Assembly (NCBI GenBank): GCA_023101885.1
Contig: JALPQD010000087.1
Coordinates: forward strand, 4,325,951-4,389,950
Direction: 5' to 3'
From: Typhlomys cinereus
Lineage: Eukaryota; Chordata; Mammalia; Rodentia; Platacanthomyidae
DNA: 64,000 nt
In this document: piece by piece, positions 1 to 12,589 of the stretch
Position numbering within the stretch: the first letter of the stretch is position 1
How the letters are laid out: each line of letters opens with the position of its first letter
Program-made: the position numbers and the translations under genes
The notes under the pieces: generated by a model
What the model saw: the letters and a program-made list of their open reading frames with translations, nothing else
Database searches by the model: none
Told to the model about the DNA's origin: nothing

Positions 1-165
1 ATTCCATGAGAGTCTTTTCAAGGAGGATGGTGCTTTTCTAGCTAGACATCCACAGACACATGAATCCCGGGCTAAACTTTGAGCATTTTACAAATATTTA
101 ACTCAAAATCAGTCACAGGTTTAAGCATGCAATATAAAAGAAATGCAAGAGTTTCTAGAACAAAC

Positions 166-782
166 TGTGGGACTTTCAGATAGGCTTCCCTTCCCCCCAG
201 CACCTAGCTCTCCGCCAGCGAGGCTTCCCTTCCCCCCAGCACCTAGCCCTCCGACAGAGAGCATTCTAAAACTTCCCGCTGAGAATGCCAAATGTGGGAC
301 TCTCAGATAGGCTTCCCTTCCCCCAGCACATAGTTCTCCGCCCGCGCGCATCCTAAAACTTCTTGCTGGCGCCAGTCCAAAGGCGCCAACCGTGTTTACG
401 TGATCTCAGGCGGGACGTGCCATTCCGTCCCCCCCCCTGGGGCGGTACGGGAACTGCCCAGAGATTCCGCTATCAGCAAAAGAACATTTGGTGGTCAGCT
501 TTATCACCCCATAACTCAACTGCCCGGAGACACCGCTATCAACAAAAGAACATTTGGTGGTTAACTTTATTGTGTGCTGTGTTCCCATAGAGTTTGCTGT
601 AACCGCTTTCATTATAAAAACCCTACCCCGATCTCAGTCGGGGCCGCTCCCTCCTAACTTGCAAGGAGGGCGGTCCTGGCAGCCAGATTAAAACTTACTT
701 TATGCCACTTGCAGCAATCGCTCGGTCCTCGTGGTTCTTTCCGGGGTCTGGGTGGAAAAATAACGGGACTTCGGTTCCAACA
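166..782 (+). mobile_element. Solo ERV LTR with duplicated U3 blocks
   Basis: An LTR-like unit begins TGTGGGAC and ends CA, flanked on both sides by AAAC (162-165 and 783-786), a possible 4-bp target duplication as in class I ERVs. A TATA box is at 613-620 and an ATTAAA poly(A) signal at 687-692. The U3 contains repeats: TGTGGGACT... blocks at 166 and 293, a roughly 26-bp TAGGCTTCCC-type motif at about 182, 221 and 309, and a 66-bp unit repeated at 453 and 519. No internal retroviral genes flank it, so it is a solo LTR. The TSD is short and A-rich, so the ends are likely but not proven. Confidence 0.7.
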
Positions 783-889
783 AAACAAAATGAGAAAATC
801 TGCAGATCCTAGGACTGCAAGAAGAATTCTTAGATTTGATTTAGATGCAAAACTCATAAAGAGAAGAGTTAATGAATTGGACTTCACAG

Positions 890-985
890 AAATGTTAAAA
901 TGTTCCAGCCTCTGCTACACAGCCAGTTTGAGGCCAGCCTGAGTTACATGAGACCTTGTTTGGTGAAACAGAAACAGGAAAGAAA
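890..985 (+). mobile_element. B1-like SINE fragment
   Basis: The end of a 7SL-derived B1-type element is visible: CAGTTTGAGGCCAGCCTGAG, then a degraded GAGACC-TTGT and an A-rich tail. The front half is missing. Confidence 0.45.
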
Positions 986-1117
986 AGAAAAAGCAACAGA
1001 CACAGAACAGTTATTTATAAACCGTATACCAGACTAAGGAGTAGTATTTAGAATACAAAACAGAAACTCTAAAGACTCCATTGGGACAAAACAATTCAAT
1101 TAAAAAAATAGAAAAAG

Positions 1118-1352
1118 TGGAGCTGGAGAGATAGTTCAGGAGTTAAGACTTTGCCGCGAAAACAGAAGGTCCTGAGTTCAGATTCCAAGTCCTATATAAA
1201 AATGCCAGGCAGAAACTGTGGTGACCTGCACTTGCGGCCCTGATGGGAGAAGCCTGGAATACCCCAGAGTGAAGCAAAAAAGAGGCAGAAACAATCCAGG
1301 ATGATTCCCAAAGTCACCGTTGGTCCTCCACAGGGACACACAGTGTCCTCTG

Positions 1353-1387
<35 letters not shown>

Positions 1388-1392
1388 TTAAT
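1118..1392 (+). mobile_element. B2-superfamily SINE, full length
   Basis: The tRNA-like head (AGCTGGAGAGATAGTTCAGG ... GAGTTCAGATTCC, A- and B-box positions) is followed by the long body typical of this genome's main SINE (AATGCCAGGCAGAAAC ... CAATCCAGGATGATTCCC) and a (CA)n end. A-rich 17-18-bp sequences at 1100-1117 and 1393-1409 match except for small differences and look like target-site duplications. Confidence 0.8.
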
Positions 1393-1558
1393 TTAAAAAA
1401 TAGCAAAAGATACAGAATAAGAAGAAACATTTCTCACAGAGAATATAACAGATGGTGAACGAGCATATAAAAAGATAATCCACGTCACTACCCATTGAAG
1501 AAATCCAAATCCAAAGCCAGATGCAACCCATTAGGCGCCGAAATAAAAAATAGCACAC

Positions 1559-1690
1559 CCAGCCGGACAGCTCAGTGGGTAAAGGTTTCTGCACACAAGC
1601 CTGGCAACCTGAGTTCCATCCCTATAGCCCACAGGGTAGAAGACAAGGACCAACTGACTTCAGAGGCAACAGCGGTACCAAATGTCAATG
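1559..1690 (+). mobile_element. B2/B3-like SINE, diverged
   Basis: A tRNA-like head, CCGGACAGCTCAGTGGGTAA, is followed by a B-box-like CCTGAGTTCCATCC. The remainder is diverged and lacks the (CA)n body of the main family. Confidence 0.5.
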
Positions 1691-2029
1691 ACTCAATAAA
1701 AATCAACTTTCTGTCTGTCATTGACGAAAATATAAAATGGCTCAGTCATTCTGGACTACAGCTTGGCAATTTCTCATGAACCTAAATACCCAGCTACCCG
1801 GTGACCAGCCGTTGTGCTCTGAAGTGCCGACCCCAGAAAAGGAAGGTTCACATCTGCCCAAAAAAATGTGAACTTGAATGCTCACAGCAGACTCATTTCA
1901 GAGAGCCAAAAATGCAAACAAACCAAATGCCCTTCAGCAGGAGATTAATTTGAAATACTCTGTACATCGGTACCAAGAAATAGCTCTGCAAGAATTAGGG
2001 GTGATCAACGGGTGTCACTGATGTTTAAA

Positions 2030-2220
2030 AGGGGCAGGTTTGAGGGCTCAGCAGGTAAAGTCACACACTGCTGAGCTGATGAACTCAGATCACTGGAACC
2101 TCCATGATGGCGGAGAGAAATGACTCCCTCTACCTGCATGCAGGGGCACGCATGCATGCATATATGCACACAATAAAGCACTCTACATGCATGCACATAT
2201 ACACACACAATAAGACAGTA
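2030..2220 (+). mobile_element. B3-like SINE
   Basis: A head GAGGGCTCAGCAGGTAAAG and B-box-like GAACTCAGATCACTGGAACC are followed by a GGCGGAGAGAAATGACTCCC body as in rodent B3 elements, then a CATGCA/CA-rich tail. Confidence 0.6.
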
Positions 2221-2289
2221 AATAAGGCAACAGTTTTTAACTTGAATGAATCTTAAACAATAATCCTCAACGAGAAAAACAAAACTCAA

Positions 2290-3590
2290 AAAGATGAATC
2301 AGGGTAGGAGTCTATTTATAGATCATTCTTAAAATGATAGAATTATAGAGACTGAGAAAAGCTAGTAGCCTTTAGGGACTAGGGACAGAGTTGGGGGAGA
2401 AGGGGTGTCTGAGAAACTGAGTTGCTCTGTGTGTTGACTTTGGCAACAACAATCAGAATCTCCAAATATGACCAAAAAATGCCAAGAATTAAACCCACAC
2501 ATGGGTGTATTTGCTGGTGATCTCCCAACAAGATGGTTGTGCTACTGCGGTTAATTCTGCAAAATTGGGGATCGTGCATTGTAAAGCACATATCGCCCCA
2601 TGAACTACCTCTTGTAACTAAACATAATCCTATGTTTATGTTTGGTTTTTCAAAAGCACTGTAGCTTAGCTATCTGGGTAATTCCTTCCAAGAGAAATGA
2701 TAGGGGCAACAGGAGCAAAGGAACCACCGTAAACCAAGGATAGACCTTCTTCGAGTGAGGTCAGAAGGAAGAGTTAGATTTGCTTAGGAACCAGGGAGAT
2801 GCAGTTCTCTGTTCGTATCCTGAAGATGAGAAGCAAAACGTTGCAGCTGCAGGTTGAAAGATGAACGTGCCGAGCAGCAGTGACGTGGCAGACGGCCATG
2901 GCTGCAGGACCACAAGCAGCACCAACCACTGCTAGGATGGGTCACGTGTCACCTGGGCCCGGCCAACACCCTGCTGGGAAGCACATGCCAGGCCTTCCCT
3001 GCTGTCCAGACAACACACCTCAGATCCTTCTAGAATCATCATCAGCAAGCAGCAGTGAGGCCCTCAGGCACCCTCAGCGTCGCCGCCCAAAGAGAAGTCA
3101 GTGGGAGCAAAGGTTTAGAGACAGGACAGAGTGTGTGCCTACTGGGAAAGAGGCACAGGACTGTGGGGGGGGCGGTCTGAAGGGCAGTGGGGGTCAGAAG
3201 GACTATGAGGGTCAGAAAGGTTAGACTCTCTTCCTAATTCTGCCTCAGGCCTTGGTCTCTGTGAAAGCCGAGCACTGCAGGTATGCTCCAAGGACAGTCC
3301 ACTGGGGATGCTGCAGAACCTTCCAGAACACTGGTCAGTGAAGCACCCTGAAATGAGCGGGACGCCACCACTGGCTCTCATATTTTAGAATCACCCTATG
3401 TCTTTCCTATGGCTCATTATAAATTCTTTCATCTTGTAAGATACTTTCTATCACCATATCCCATCGCCTGCTGTAATGTAGCTGCCTTTGTTACCTGGAA
3501 GAAGCCTGACTTCAGACAGCTGAGCACTTTCCTGAGGCCACTGCTGGGCAGACGTGGCCAGCAGGTCTATGGACTAAGTTCAGTCTATGG
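2290..3590. other. No recognisable feature
   Basis: Apparently unique intergenic DNA. Open frames here are short and show no protein family resemblance. A CAG/CAGCA-rich stretch around 2870-2930 is the only compositional feature. Confidence 0.4.
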
Positions 3591-3596
3591 TTTGCA

Positions 3597-3850
3597 AATA
3601 TACATATTAGCCATAGCAATAGTATATACATGTGTGTGTATTTCAGCAATAACAACAGTATACACAAATGTACATTTACCTCAACAAAACAAGTGTGCGC
3701 ATACTTATATAAGTGTTGCACATGTACTTTAGCACTAACAACAGTACATACTATGTGCATATATTATTTGCATGACAATAGTTTACACATATATATGCAT
3801 ATTCATCAACAATGACAACAGATATATGTTTGCATATGTACATACACATT
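3597..3850. repeat. Degenerate AACAACAG-containing tandem repeat
   Basis: An AT/CA-rich tract in which a CAATAACAACAGTATAC-like motif recurs at about 3645, 3732 and 3809, each followed by a TACATGTG/GCATAT run. The spacing is roughly 80 bp with much divergence. Confidence 0.5.
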
Positions 3851-3914
3851 GAGAATAACAGTATTTTAATAATAAATGCCAATTAAAATTATAAAGATGA
3901 ATGATGTCTTTATT

Positions 3915-4286
3915 TGTTGGGCCTGCCCAGGGATAACAGTCTAGGAGGGAGTGAGCAGGACATAGCTTGGCACATGGGGCCAAAGATGGCACTGGGAGCT
4001 AGTGTCCTAGGCGTAACCCTGATCACATTACACAGAGTCCTAATTGGCTTATAGGAGCCAACATAGATATATGTTTAGTCTGACCTATGCAGAGTATGTG
4101 CTATACTGACCATCAAGGTAATTGGCTGCCCGTTTCGTGTGCTTGGATTTTTTGTCTATATAAGCTGATTTGTTACCCCCAATAAACTGAGATCTTGCTC
4201 TGACAAACTCCCCGTCCATGGCCAAGTCTCTGGAGGGCAGAGGCGGAGGTGCGGGCGGTCAGGCTTTACTTATCTTCGTCGTTACA
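3915..4286 (+). mobile_element. Probable solo LTR
   Basis: The unit starts TGTTGGGCC and ends about GTTACA. It carries a TATA box at 4157-4164 and AATAAA at 4181-4186, close together as in short-R retroviral LTRs. I could not find matching flanking duplications, so the exact ends are provisional. No coding remnants are adjacent. Confidence 0.6.
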
Positions 4287-4289
4287 GCC

Positions 4290-6400
4290 AGGAGCTGTGT
4301 AACTGAGTGAATGAATGAGTGAGTGAAGGAGTGTCGCCTTGACAGACTCCCTGCTGTGTCCGGAGTCCCCTGGATTTGGGTGGGGGTAAAGGGCCTGCAG
4401 CATATTTGCCTTTCTCCGCCCCAACGGCCTGGAGTCGTCACAGTGTGTGCCTGGGAGAATCGCCCCAGCATTTATTCATTTCAAAGGCAGATAGTGTCAT
4501 GTTAATTGGACCAGAGGGATAGAAACCAGCGTGCACATTTTCACGCTCTCCTTGGAACACATTCAGTCTTACATTGAAGACAAATGCATAATCAAAGAAC
4601 AGGGTCTGATGGTCACCTGCTTTCACTCATTCATCCACAGAGCACTAAAGTCGCATAGTGCATTAGGTTCTCTGAAAACTAGAACAGCACAACACAGAAG
4701 AGAGGAATGTGTCGAAAAGTCTTAAAATGAGCAAACTCGGCCTTCCCTGCTTCCTGAAGACGTTCACCTGCTCGGTGTGGAAGACAAGTGCTCCGTAATC
4801 GCAAGCCCAGCGCAAGGCTGCCCTTCCAAAGCATGAGAGGAAGTGGGGGACTCATGACACCCGTCAGGGATGTGCCTGGGGGAGGAAGGCCTGGGTAAGG
4901 AAGAGGCCAGGCAAGTCCATCCAGGGAAGGGTGGACACACAGAGACTGGACCTATCAGAGCGAGCAAGTCAGGCTGCCACGACACACAAGAGCAGAACTA
5001 GCAGAGATGGGGCAGAACGTGCACAGCCTCGTGAGAAGCAGAGCAATGCGAGGAAATACCAAAAGGCCAGCGTGATGGGGCATAAAGATAGGGAGCGGGA
5101 GGGGCACACACATGAGATGCAGCCTTAGGGGTGAACCCAGGTCTAGACAGGACACTCCGAGACATGGTCAAGACCGTAGGCTTTTCCAGATCGAAGGGGA
5201 TCCATCAGTGGAATGTGACATAATCGCGCCGGTTTCTCAATACTACGATGTCTACTGGGGACACTTGCAACTGCCAGTTAAGACGCTGTTACCTCGTCCG
5301 GGTGAAGTGTGCACTGCGTGCACGGCTGTGGGACAAGGTGCAGCCTAAAAAGGACGAGAAGATACAAAACTGCCTTGAAAAGCCATGTTCCCCAGAATTT
5401 GTGGCTGGAGGCAGAAGGGACAAGGTGCCCCTTTGACTTTTTTCTAGTGTTCCACTTCATAGACTCGACCAGCTGGTGGAGCCCTTCGCCCACCTAAGAG
5501 CAGGCATTGCAATCCCGGAGCTGGGAATCCTGAGTTCAAGGGCAGTTTGCACTGTGCCTGAGATGTGAGTGGAAACACTGAGCCAGCCCTCGGATGCTTT
5601 GTGCGCTCTGAGGTGAGGTTTTCCACCAGGATGGAGCACTTAAGAGAGTTTCATGTGGATTCTAGAAAATAAAGTCTCCGGGTCAGAAAATACAAAACAT
5701 TTATGCAAGTATGGATATATAATACATGGATCACTGTCACTTACACGTATGCATTACAACCTTGCAGCTATGGTTTCTCATCTCTCAGGAATCCTCAGTA
5801 AAAGGATTGAGTCCTAAAAGAATAAGGGTGAGCAGACATTTTGCAGGGAAATGGATTGTTTCCACAAATATATGTTGATGCAGCCAAAGTCAAGCACAGG
5901 AAGACTCCAGAACAGATGTGTAACCGGATGGATTTGAGTTCTTTAGAAAGAGATAGTTACCAGGTCAAAGTTTGGACCAATGAACTCTGTCCCTTTGTTT
6001 AGTGAATTATTGTGGAAATGGGGTAAACTTGGAGTCTTGGCTTCAGCAAGGCATCTGTCAGACACTCTGGAAGGTGACATTGCTCATTGGCGCTTCACCT
6101 GGCTCTGGGAGGGGTTGGGGAGGGGGACGGGACGCTGTGAGATCCATGGTACTTGTGAGATCTGAAGTACCTCATTTGGTTCATCTCCTCTTTGAAATGT
6201 CTGCACAGGGTAGGCCAGACGCCCCCACAAACATTGCCCATCGTAGATGATGCCCCCCACTCTGCTTCTACTGACCAGAAGAGGACTATCCAGCCCCAAG
6301 ACCAGTGTGGAGGATATTTCCCAGCATCCCCTGAGAGCCCTTGGTTCTAAGGCGAGTTAACCTTTTTAGACAGAAAACCTTGAAAGGTACATTCATGTGC
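4290..6400. other. Intergenic, no gene seen
   Basis: Mostly unique sequence. A short GAGT-rich run sits near 4305-4330. No exon with good splice signals and conserved protein similarity was recognised. Confidence 0.4.
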
Positions 6401-6404
6401 GTTA

Positions 6405-6640
6405 TCAGGCTGCGGAGATGGCTGTCGCTGAAGTGCACTCCTTACAAGTGTGAGGGACCTGAATACCTCCCAGAACCTACATAAAAACTCAGAACAGAGA
6501 AAAGAAGAAAAGCTGGGAGTAGAGGTTCCCGCCAGCTCGGGGAAGTGGAGGCAGGCAGATCCCAGACTCGCCGGTCAGCAGCCCCAGCCAACTGGACAAA
6601 TTCCAGGCCAGTGAAACAGCCTGTTTCAAAAACAAAAAAA
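6405..6640 (+). mobile_element. tRNA/B1 composite SINE (B4-like)
   Basis: A head GGCTGCGGAGATGGCTGTCG with GACCTGAATACCTCCCAG is followed by a B1-like part (GGAAGTGGAGGCAGGCAGAT ... AATTCCAGGCCAGTGAAACA) and a CAAAAACAAAAAAAA tail. The order tRNA head then B1 fits B4-type elements. A CA/CATG-rich tract follows to about 6800. Confidence 0.6.
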
Positions 6641-6839
6641 ACAAGTTGGAAAGTTCCTGAGAAATAACATCCGAGGTCACCCACTTGTGTTCACATGCAC
6701 ACACATGTGCATCCACACACACATGAACATGAGCCCACGTGCATGAGAGCATGCACACACTCATGAATATGTGCCTACAACATTTACACACATTGCACAA
6801 ACACACAAAAAGTCATTTTTTAATTAAAATGAATAAAAA

Positions 6840-7940
6840 CCATGTGTGTGTTACCATTCATGACACTACCAATAAAGAAGACACACGAGAAAGAACGATG
6901 AAAGGCTTTACCCCTACACAGTATTTACAGTTAATTAAACTAACAGGGTACACTGCCCCCACAGACTGTACATAGCTACTTAGACTCGTTTGCGATGATT
7001 GTAAAAACTTGTCTGACTATTTGTATACGTAATTTTGACTTCATTGTCCAGGGGAAAAAAGCACACGCAAAAAAATTAATTTGAATCAACATGTCGATTA
7101 TATTTCTAATACAGACAAATCAAATCCATCAGCAAAGGGTTATTTGAAAGTAAGAGGTGGCAAAGTCTGAAGTTGGGATTTTTGTGTTCCATCAGCTCGC
7201 ATGCAAGTGCTGGAAACAGAATGTCACAGCTATGGTTGCTTGCAGGCGCATTTCAGTTTCTTCTCTGACTATGCACAGAGTAATTCCCTCCTGCAGGAGC
7301 AAACTGAAATCCCAAAAGGTTCATGTGTGTCGCTAACAAAAGCAATCCGGATGCATTCATTCATATAAAATTACCATGTGGATGATGGATGACTAACTTA
7401 TTTTCAATCTGATTTGATAGGCAAAACATCTATATTTGGCAACGCCTCTTCTCCTGTTCCTCTCTCATAGCTTCAGTGAAGCTGATGCAAACAGGAGCTG
7501 TCCTTTGTCTACAGAAGCTCTATATTTTCAGGCTGTGCTAGTGAGTTCTCGGGCCAGTGTGCAGCAGAGCCACAAGCACTTGGACACACACAGCAAATGG
7601 CAAAGATACCTTGGTTTCCACCTTGGCCTTTCCTTAGGGCTCCCTCCACGAAACAACAAACCCCTCTCCAATGTGTGCTGAGCCATCTGAAGTATGCCTT
7701 GGACATCGGGGTGGGGGGAAATGGACTATTGATGGAGCTAGGCGTGCTTCCCTTTCCCTTCCCTTCCCTTTCTCCTGCCCCTCTGGGCAGCAACTGCCCT
7801 GCCCAGTCTTTCCAAGCATTCAACTGGTTTCAACTGGATCCACTCTGCCTCTGTGGCTTCATAGGCTGCAGTCATAACAAAGATTCCAACTGAGACAGAC
7901 CTTGTCCAACACTGACAGTGTCTGGTACACAGCAAGAAGC
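6840..7940. other. Intergenic, no gene seen
   Basis: AT-rich then mixed unique DNA, with a CCCTTT-type pyrimidine run at 7748-7775. No supported gene or element. Confidence 0.35.
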
Positions 7941-7946
7941 CAACAG

Positions 7947-8097
7947 GATATCACTTATCCATGATTACAAGATATCACTTATTCCGTGATCACAACTAGA
8001 TATCACTTATTCCATGATCACAACTAGATATCACTTATTCCGTGATCGCAACTAGATATCACTTATTCCGTGATTGCAACTAGATATCACTTATTCC
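7947..8097. repeat. 28-bp minisatellite, about six copies
   Basis: Units start with GATATCACTTATTCC at 7947, 7971, 7999, 8027, 8055 and 8083. From 7971 on the period is exactly 28 bp; the first unit is shorter. Copies differ by CCGTG/CCATG and CACAA/CGCAA/TGCAA changes. The unit contains the palindrome GATATC. Confidence 0.92.
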
Positions 8098-8413
8098 ACA
8101 AATACACACTTGAAAACTGAGAGTTTCTGTATGCTGAAGCGTGGTGACATTTGGGGAAGTAAAGTCCTTGAGGTGTAGGCAGCTCATCCATCATCGTGGA
8201 CACCTCGATAAAGAGATGTTCCACAGTCACAGTAAAGTGGTCTTGGAACTACAAGGAGATTATAAGGAGCAGAAGAGAAATGCATGTTTACCAGGATCTT
8301 CTATTCTGAGAGGAGATAAAAGCAGGAAACACGTGTTACATGAACTGGAGAACGGACACAGGTAAATGTTTTTCCTACCATTGTAGTAGTCATCACATAC
8401 CAATATCATGCAG

Positions 8414-8561
8414 GGACCTCTATAGAGCAATGCATATGATAAACATGTAAGGACATCTGTAGAGTAATGCATATGATAAACATGTAAGGACATCTGTAGA
8501 GTAATGCATATGATAAACACATAAGGACGTCTGTAGAATAAGGCATATGTTAAACACATGT
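8414..8561. repeat. 37-bp minisatellite, four copies
   Basis: Units begin GGACATCTGTAGAG-like at 8414, 8451, 8488 and 8525, an exact period of 37 bp. Each holds AATGCATATGATAAACA. The two middle copies are nearly identical and the outer two diverge. Confidence 0.92.
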
Positions 8562-8569
8562 CAGACTTG

Positions 8570-10985
8570 GGACTTCAAAGCACATGTCACAGGTGAGGAA
8601 CCTTGGGGAGACCAGGGACACACTCGAGGTCGTGAAAGAGGAAGATTCTACTACATGTTAACCAGGTGTTTAACCCCTGCTCAGCGACTCTCCTCTTCAT
8701 GTCTCCCAACTGCACAGAGAGTTAACAATGGGTTCTGCTACTTATTCTTTGAATTCAGTATCTTAACAACAGACTAATTCAAACTAGCCACAAAGGACCA
8801 GCAGCAATTAGTCGACGCAAATGAGAATCATCGGCTCAGCTGCACTAACTGTAAATAAAAACAGACGCAGAGAACCACGGGAATCTCCAAGTCGTCTTTG
8901 CTTCAAGCCACCTGGACCTTTTAACCTTCTCACCAGGGGCCTTAGTCAAGGGGTGGAGAGGTTATACGGACACATGTACCATCAGAAAGGGTAGAGATGC
9001 CAGAAATGAATTCTCCATGGTTTTCTGGACTGCGTCCATCCTGCCTCCCACCTTCCCTCCTGCTGAGCCTGGGTCCTGCGGTTGTGAAAAAATAAGATAA
9101 TATGAAACGTGATAAAATCAAAAGGTGTCAAACTGGACCTCATATGAACCATCACTTGTAGGTTTTTATGAGCCTGTGCTAGCTCAGGACTAAGATCCTG
9201 TGTTGCACCACGGCGCACTGTGCGCGAGCTTCAAGCAGCTGCTCTGTCCGTGCCCCTTCTGCAGCGTTGATTCCCACTCTGCAAGATGTTTATACTCAAG
9301 AGCAGAGCAGACAAGCATTCGAGAGGCCAGAGCAAGGACATCGCTACAAGGGGAAGACCAGGCCACAGAACGAGTTCAAAACCAGTCTGGGATAGATACA
9401 CAGAAATAAGAGAAAGGAAGCAATGGAGAGAGGAAAGAGAAGGAGGAGAGAAGGGGGGGAAACCTGAGGACAGGACCGTGCCTTAGACAGGCCCAGATTT
9501 TGCTCACGAGTTAATTTGCATCCACCAGGAGCAACTAGACCAACTCAACACATTTCCTGCTTCTCCTGAATGTGAGGGCCCTTGCAGGCTACGCCACCCC
9601 CAAAGTTACTGGTCCCCAGCAAGCAACACCCTTCCCCTCCCCTGCCCCCACCCTCGTGGCTTCTCTCTGGCTTTCACAGTTCACCGAAGCATCCATAACC
9701 AGATGGCCAATCTCTCAGTGATTTGTCACAGGTAAGTGGCAATGTACCCAGACAAGTGTCACACGATCTCCTCTCTAAACCAAAATATAGATGCTCAGAG
9801 CTACTGGGGCCCGGAAGACTCAGGGGAGGAGGCGGATGACTCACTGTGAAAGCGGAAGATGCACCCCAACGCCAATGACCCTGTCTGGGGATGTGTCCAA
9901 GCTGCCAATTCACATTCAACACTGGGAGGCTGTTTTGTCTATTTTCAGTAAGACATTTTGCTGTCTAAAAACAATTTAAAAAAATATATCCAAGTCACCG
10001 TGGCCAGGGTATGTAATCCCTGTATGTAATCCTTCAAAACCATGTGAGTGTAGCAAAGGGCTTCAACCCCCAGGCAGTGAGACCACCTCAGTTCCTTTAT
10101 CTACAAGCACGGGGCTCCATGAAGTTCCACACCAACCATATTAAAGGTTCACTTTACACTCTTCACATTTCAAACCGATCAAAACAATATTTATGTCCTA
10201 AAGACTGCATGGACCAGGCCAAAACCCAGGGTACTTAGTTTTAAGGGGGACAGGGGGTGTCAAAGATGGATCCATCCTGTCTGACTTAACATGCTGCTGT
10301 GGTTTAGCCCAGCCAGATAGTGGGCACAGGGTGAATGGGACACCTTCATGGTACTTACCACAGAAGTACCACAGTTCTTCCCCAGAAAAAGCCAACATAG
10401 AGACACCCTAGAAGGAAATGACAAGCATGAGGCAGTTCCGATATAGGCGTGTGATTAATGTCACTAAATCACTGTTAGACGAGTGAGTGTGTCTTGAGGT
10501 TAGAGGTCACCTCGCTGCAAAGGAAAATGTCCCTCTCACCATCCTGCTCAGCTTGATAACTACTCCTGTGAGACAGGCAGACGATGTGCTGTGCTCTGCT
10601 TGCTCCGCGTGGCCTCCTGTGGTAAAGCACATATTCAGCTCGGCAGCCTCAGATGATTCCCCTAAAGGTCTGTCTTGCCCTCCCTTCCTGGGATATATTC
10701 AGGGCCAAGTGACTGTACAGTTATACAGGAACTGACATCTAGAACAACCCCAGGCTTTGATGGGACTCTGATGTCACACTCCTCTGAAGCTCCTAATACT
10801 ATTTAGATAAGGGAACACAGCCATTCATTTTGCACTGGGCCCATGATCGTTGCATGTATGGAGCTGAATCTGGATTGTGAAGAGGACTCAGTGTGCCCAG
10901 CAGACGGTTGCCTGGAGTCTCCTTGAAGCTGTGTTTCCCAAGGGTGCTGGTAGAGTATTGATGTAAAGTGCTTCCCACGGTCTCA
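8570..10985. other. Intergenic, no gene seen
   Basis: Unique-looking DNA without a recognised gene. A purine run of GAGAAAGG/GGAGAG type lies at about 9400-9465. Short open frames have no recognisable similarity. Confidence 0.35.
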
Positions 10986-10999
10986 TGGGATTGAGCGCC

Positions 11000-11225
11000 A
11001 GTTCCCAGCCAGTGGTGCTGTTTCAGGAGGCTGTGGAGCTGGAGCCCCTGCAGAGGAGGAGTCTGGCTGGAGGAAGAGGGTCACCAGAGGCAGGCCTTGA
11101 CATTGATGGTCCCGTTTCCCATCCCGTCTCTTGCTGAGCTCCCACCACCACGCGATGAACTGCGTTTGCCCTAGCAGTGAAGGCAAATAAATCCTCTTTC
11201 TTCCCTTCCATGGCTTCTGGTGATG
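11000..11225 (+). mobile_element. MaLR-type LTR fragment
   Basis: The motif order GGCTGGAGGAAGAGGGTCAC, GGCCTTGACATTGATGG, GAGCTCCCACCACCA and AATAAATCC (AATAAA at 11186) matches rodent MaLR (MT/ORR1-type) LTRs as I know them and resembles the copies at 33.1 and 53.8 kb. It is diverged and the ends are approximate. Confidence 0.55.
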
Positions 11226-11989
11226 CATTTGTCATGGAATGAGGATGGCCGTGAGCACTGTGGATCTCCCTGTTCAGAGTTTCCCTTCCAAATGAGCAGG
11301 AAGCAATAACGTCACCTATGTCTCCAGACCAGCACTCTATTGCCCAGATTCCTTTGCTCTTTCCCCAGTGATGCCCCTCAGAAAGACGAAGCCCCCCCAC
11401 AGCTGGCCCAGCAGATTCAAAGCAAGACGCTGGAACAACGGATTGTTTTTCTGGGAGGGACTGGTCGTGTCAGATGCCATCAGTCCCAGACTCCAGGGCA
11501 CTGCCAAACACCCACAGGGCTGCAGAGAGGAGGTAAAGCATGGCAGAGCTTTCTGTGGATAGGGAGACTCCTGTGCAAATGTGGGAGGGGCTTGAGGAGC
11601 CCAAGGCTGTGAATAGCCTGTTCAACCCAATTACTCACCACTGAGCCTCGGAAATCCACCATTAGGCGAGCTCATTAACATTGGTTGCAACAGCAACAAA
11701 TTTGTTATCAGAGAAAAATAATAGAATTTTTATCAGAAAAAAATAATGAGGAAACATGTATGTGCATTCCTGCCATGTTGCTTGACAGATTCTTAGGGAG
11801 AGGTCAGGGTTGGGCTCAGTGGGGGAGGCCTATCCAGCATGCTCAGCGCCCTGGTGCAATCCCAGCAGACCCCCAAAAAAGTTTCAAGCCAGTGCAACTT
11901 GCATTTTTAGGGACAAGGAAAGGGGGGAAAGATAAAATCACTCTAAAAGACCCCAAAAGTATTGTCACTTTTCCTTAAAAGATATTTTG

Positions 11990-12286
11990 TGTGTGCATGT
12001 GTGTGTGTGTGTGTGTATACACCCATATGCATGTATGTGTGTGTACCAGAGAGCACATGAGTGTGTGTGCTTGTGGGGACCCAAGGGTGACATCGGGAAT
12101 CATCCTGGATTACTCCGCCTCCTGTTGCTTTGCTCTGAGGTTTTCCAGGACTTGCCTCCCAGAAAAGAAATTACAGGCCTCTGCCACATCCACCTAGCAT
12201 TTTTACATGGGATCTGGACATCTGAATTCACATCCTTTTGCTTGTGAAGCAAAGATTTTCACACTGAACCGTCTCCCCAGCCTCAG
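11990..12286 (-). mobile_element. B2-superfamily SINE, minus strand
   Basis: Read on the minus strand this starts with GGCTGGGGAGACGGTTCAG and ends in (CA)n (a TG run at 11990-12018 on +). The body shows the AATCCAGGATGATTCCCG motif of the main family. No clear target duplication. Confidence 0.75.
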
Positions 12287-12589
12287 AATTGCCTTTTCTT
12301 TTTTTTTTTCAAAAGTACGATTGCTGGGAAATATGTAAGAAAAATATACAACTCAATAAACACCCACTGGGCAATTTCACAGATTTTCAGCCAAAGAGAA
12401 GTTATAGTAATAACACATACTTCACTGACACAATAAATGGTGACAGGCGAATCCTTGAAAACCTGTAAGCTGAAAACCACAGATTATTCTAAAAATTGCT
12501 GCATTTGCTGCTTCAAAAGGAGAAAAATGCTCTAAGTCATATTGAGCTTTTAGAGTCCAGCATATCTATCAGGAGGACAGAAACACCGA

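Noticed and set aside
7947..8097. Regularly repeated array that might be taken for a CRISPR
   Set aside because: The 28-bp units are contiguous, without spacers, in a mammalian genome.
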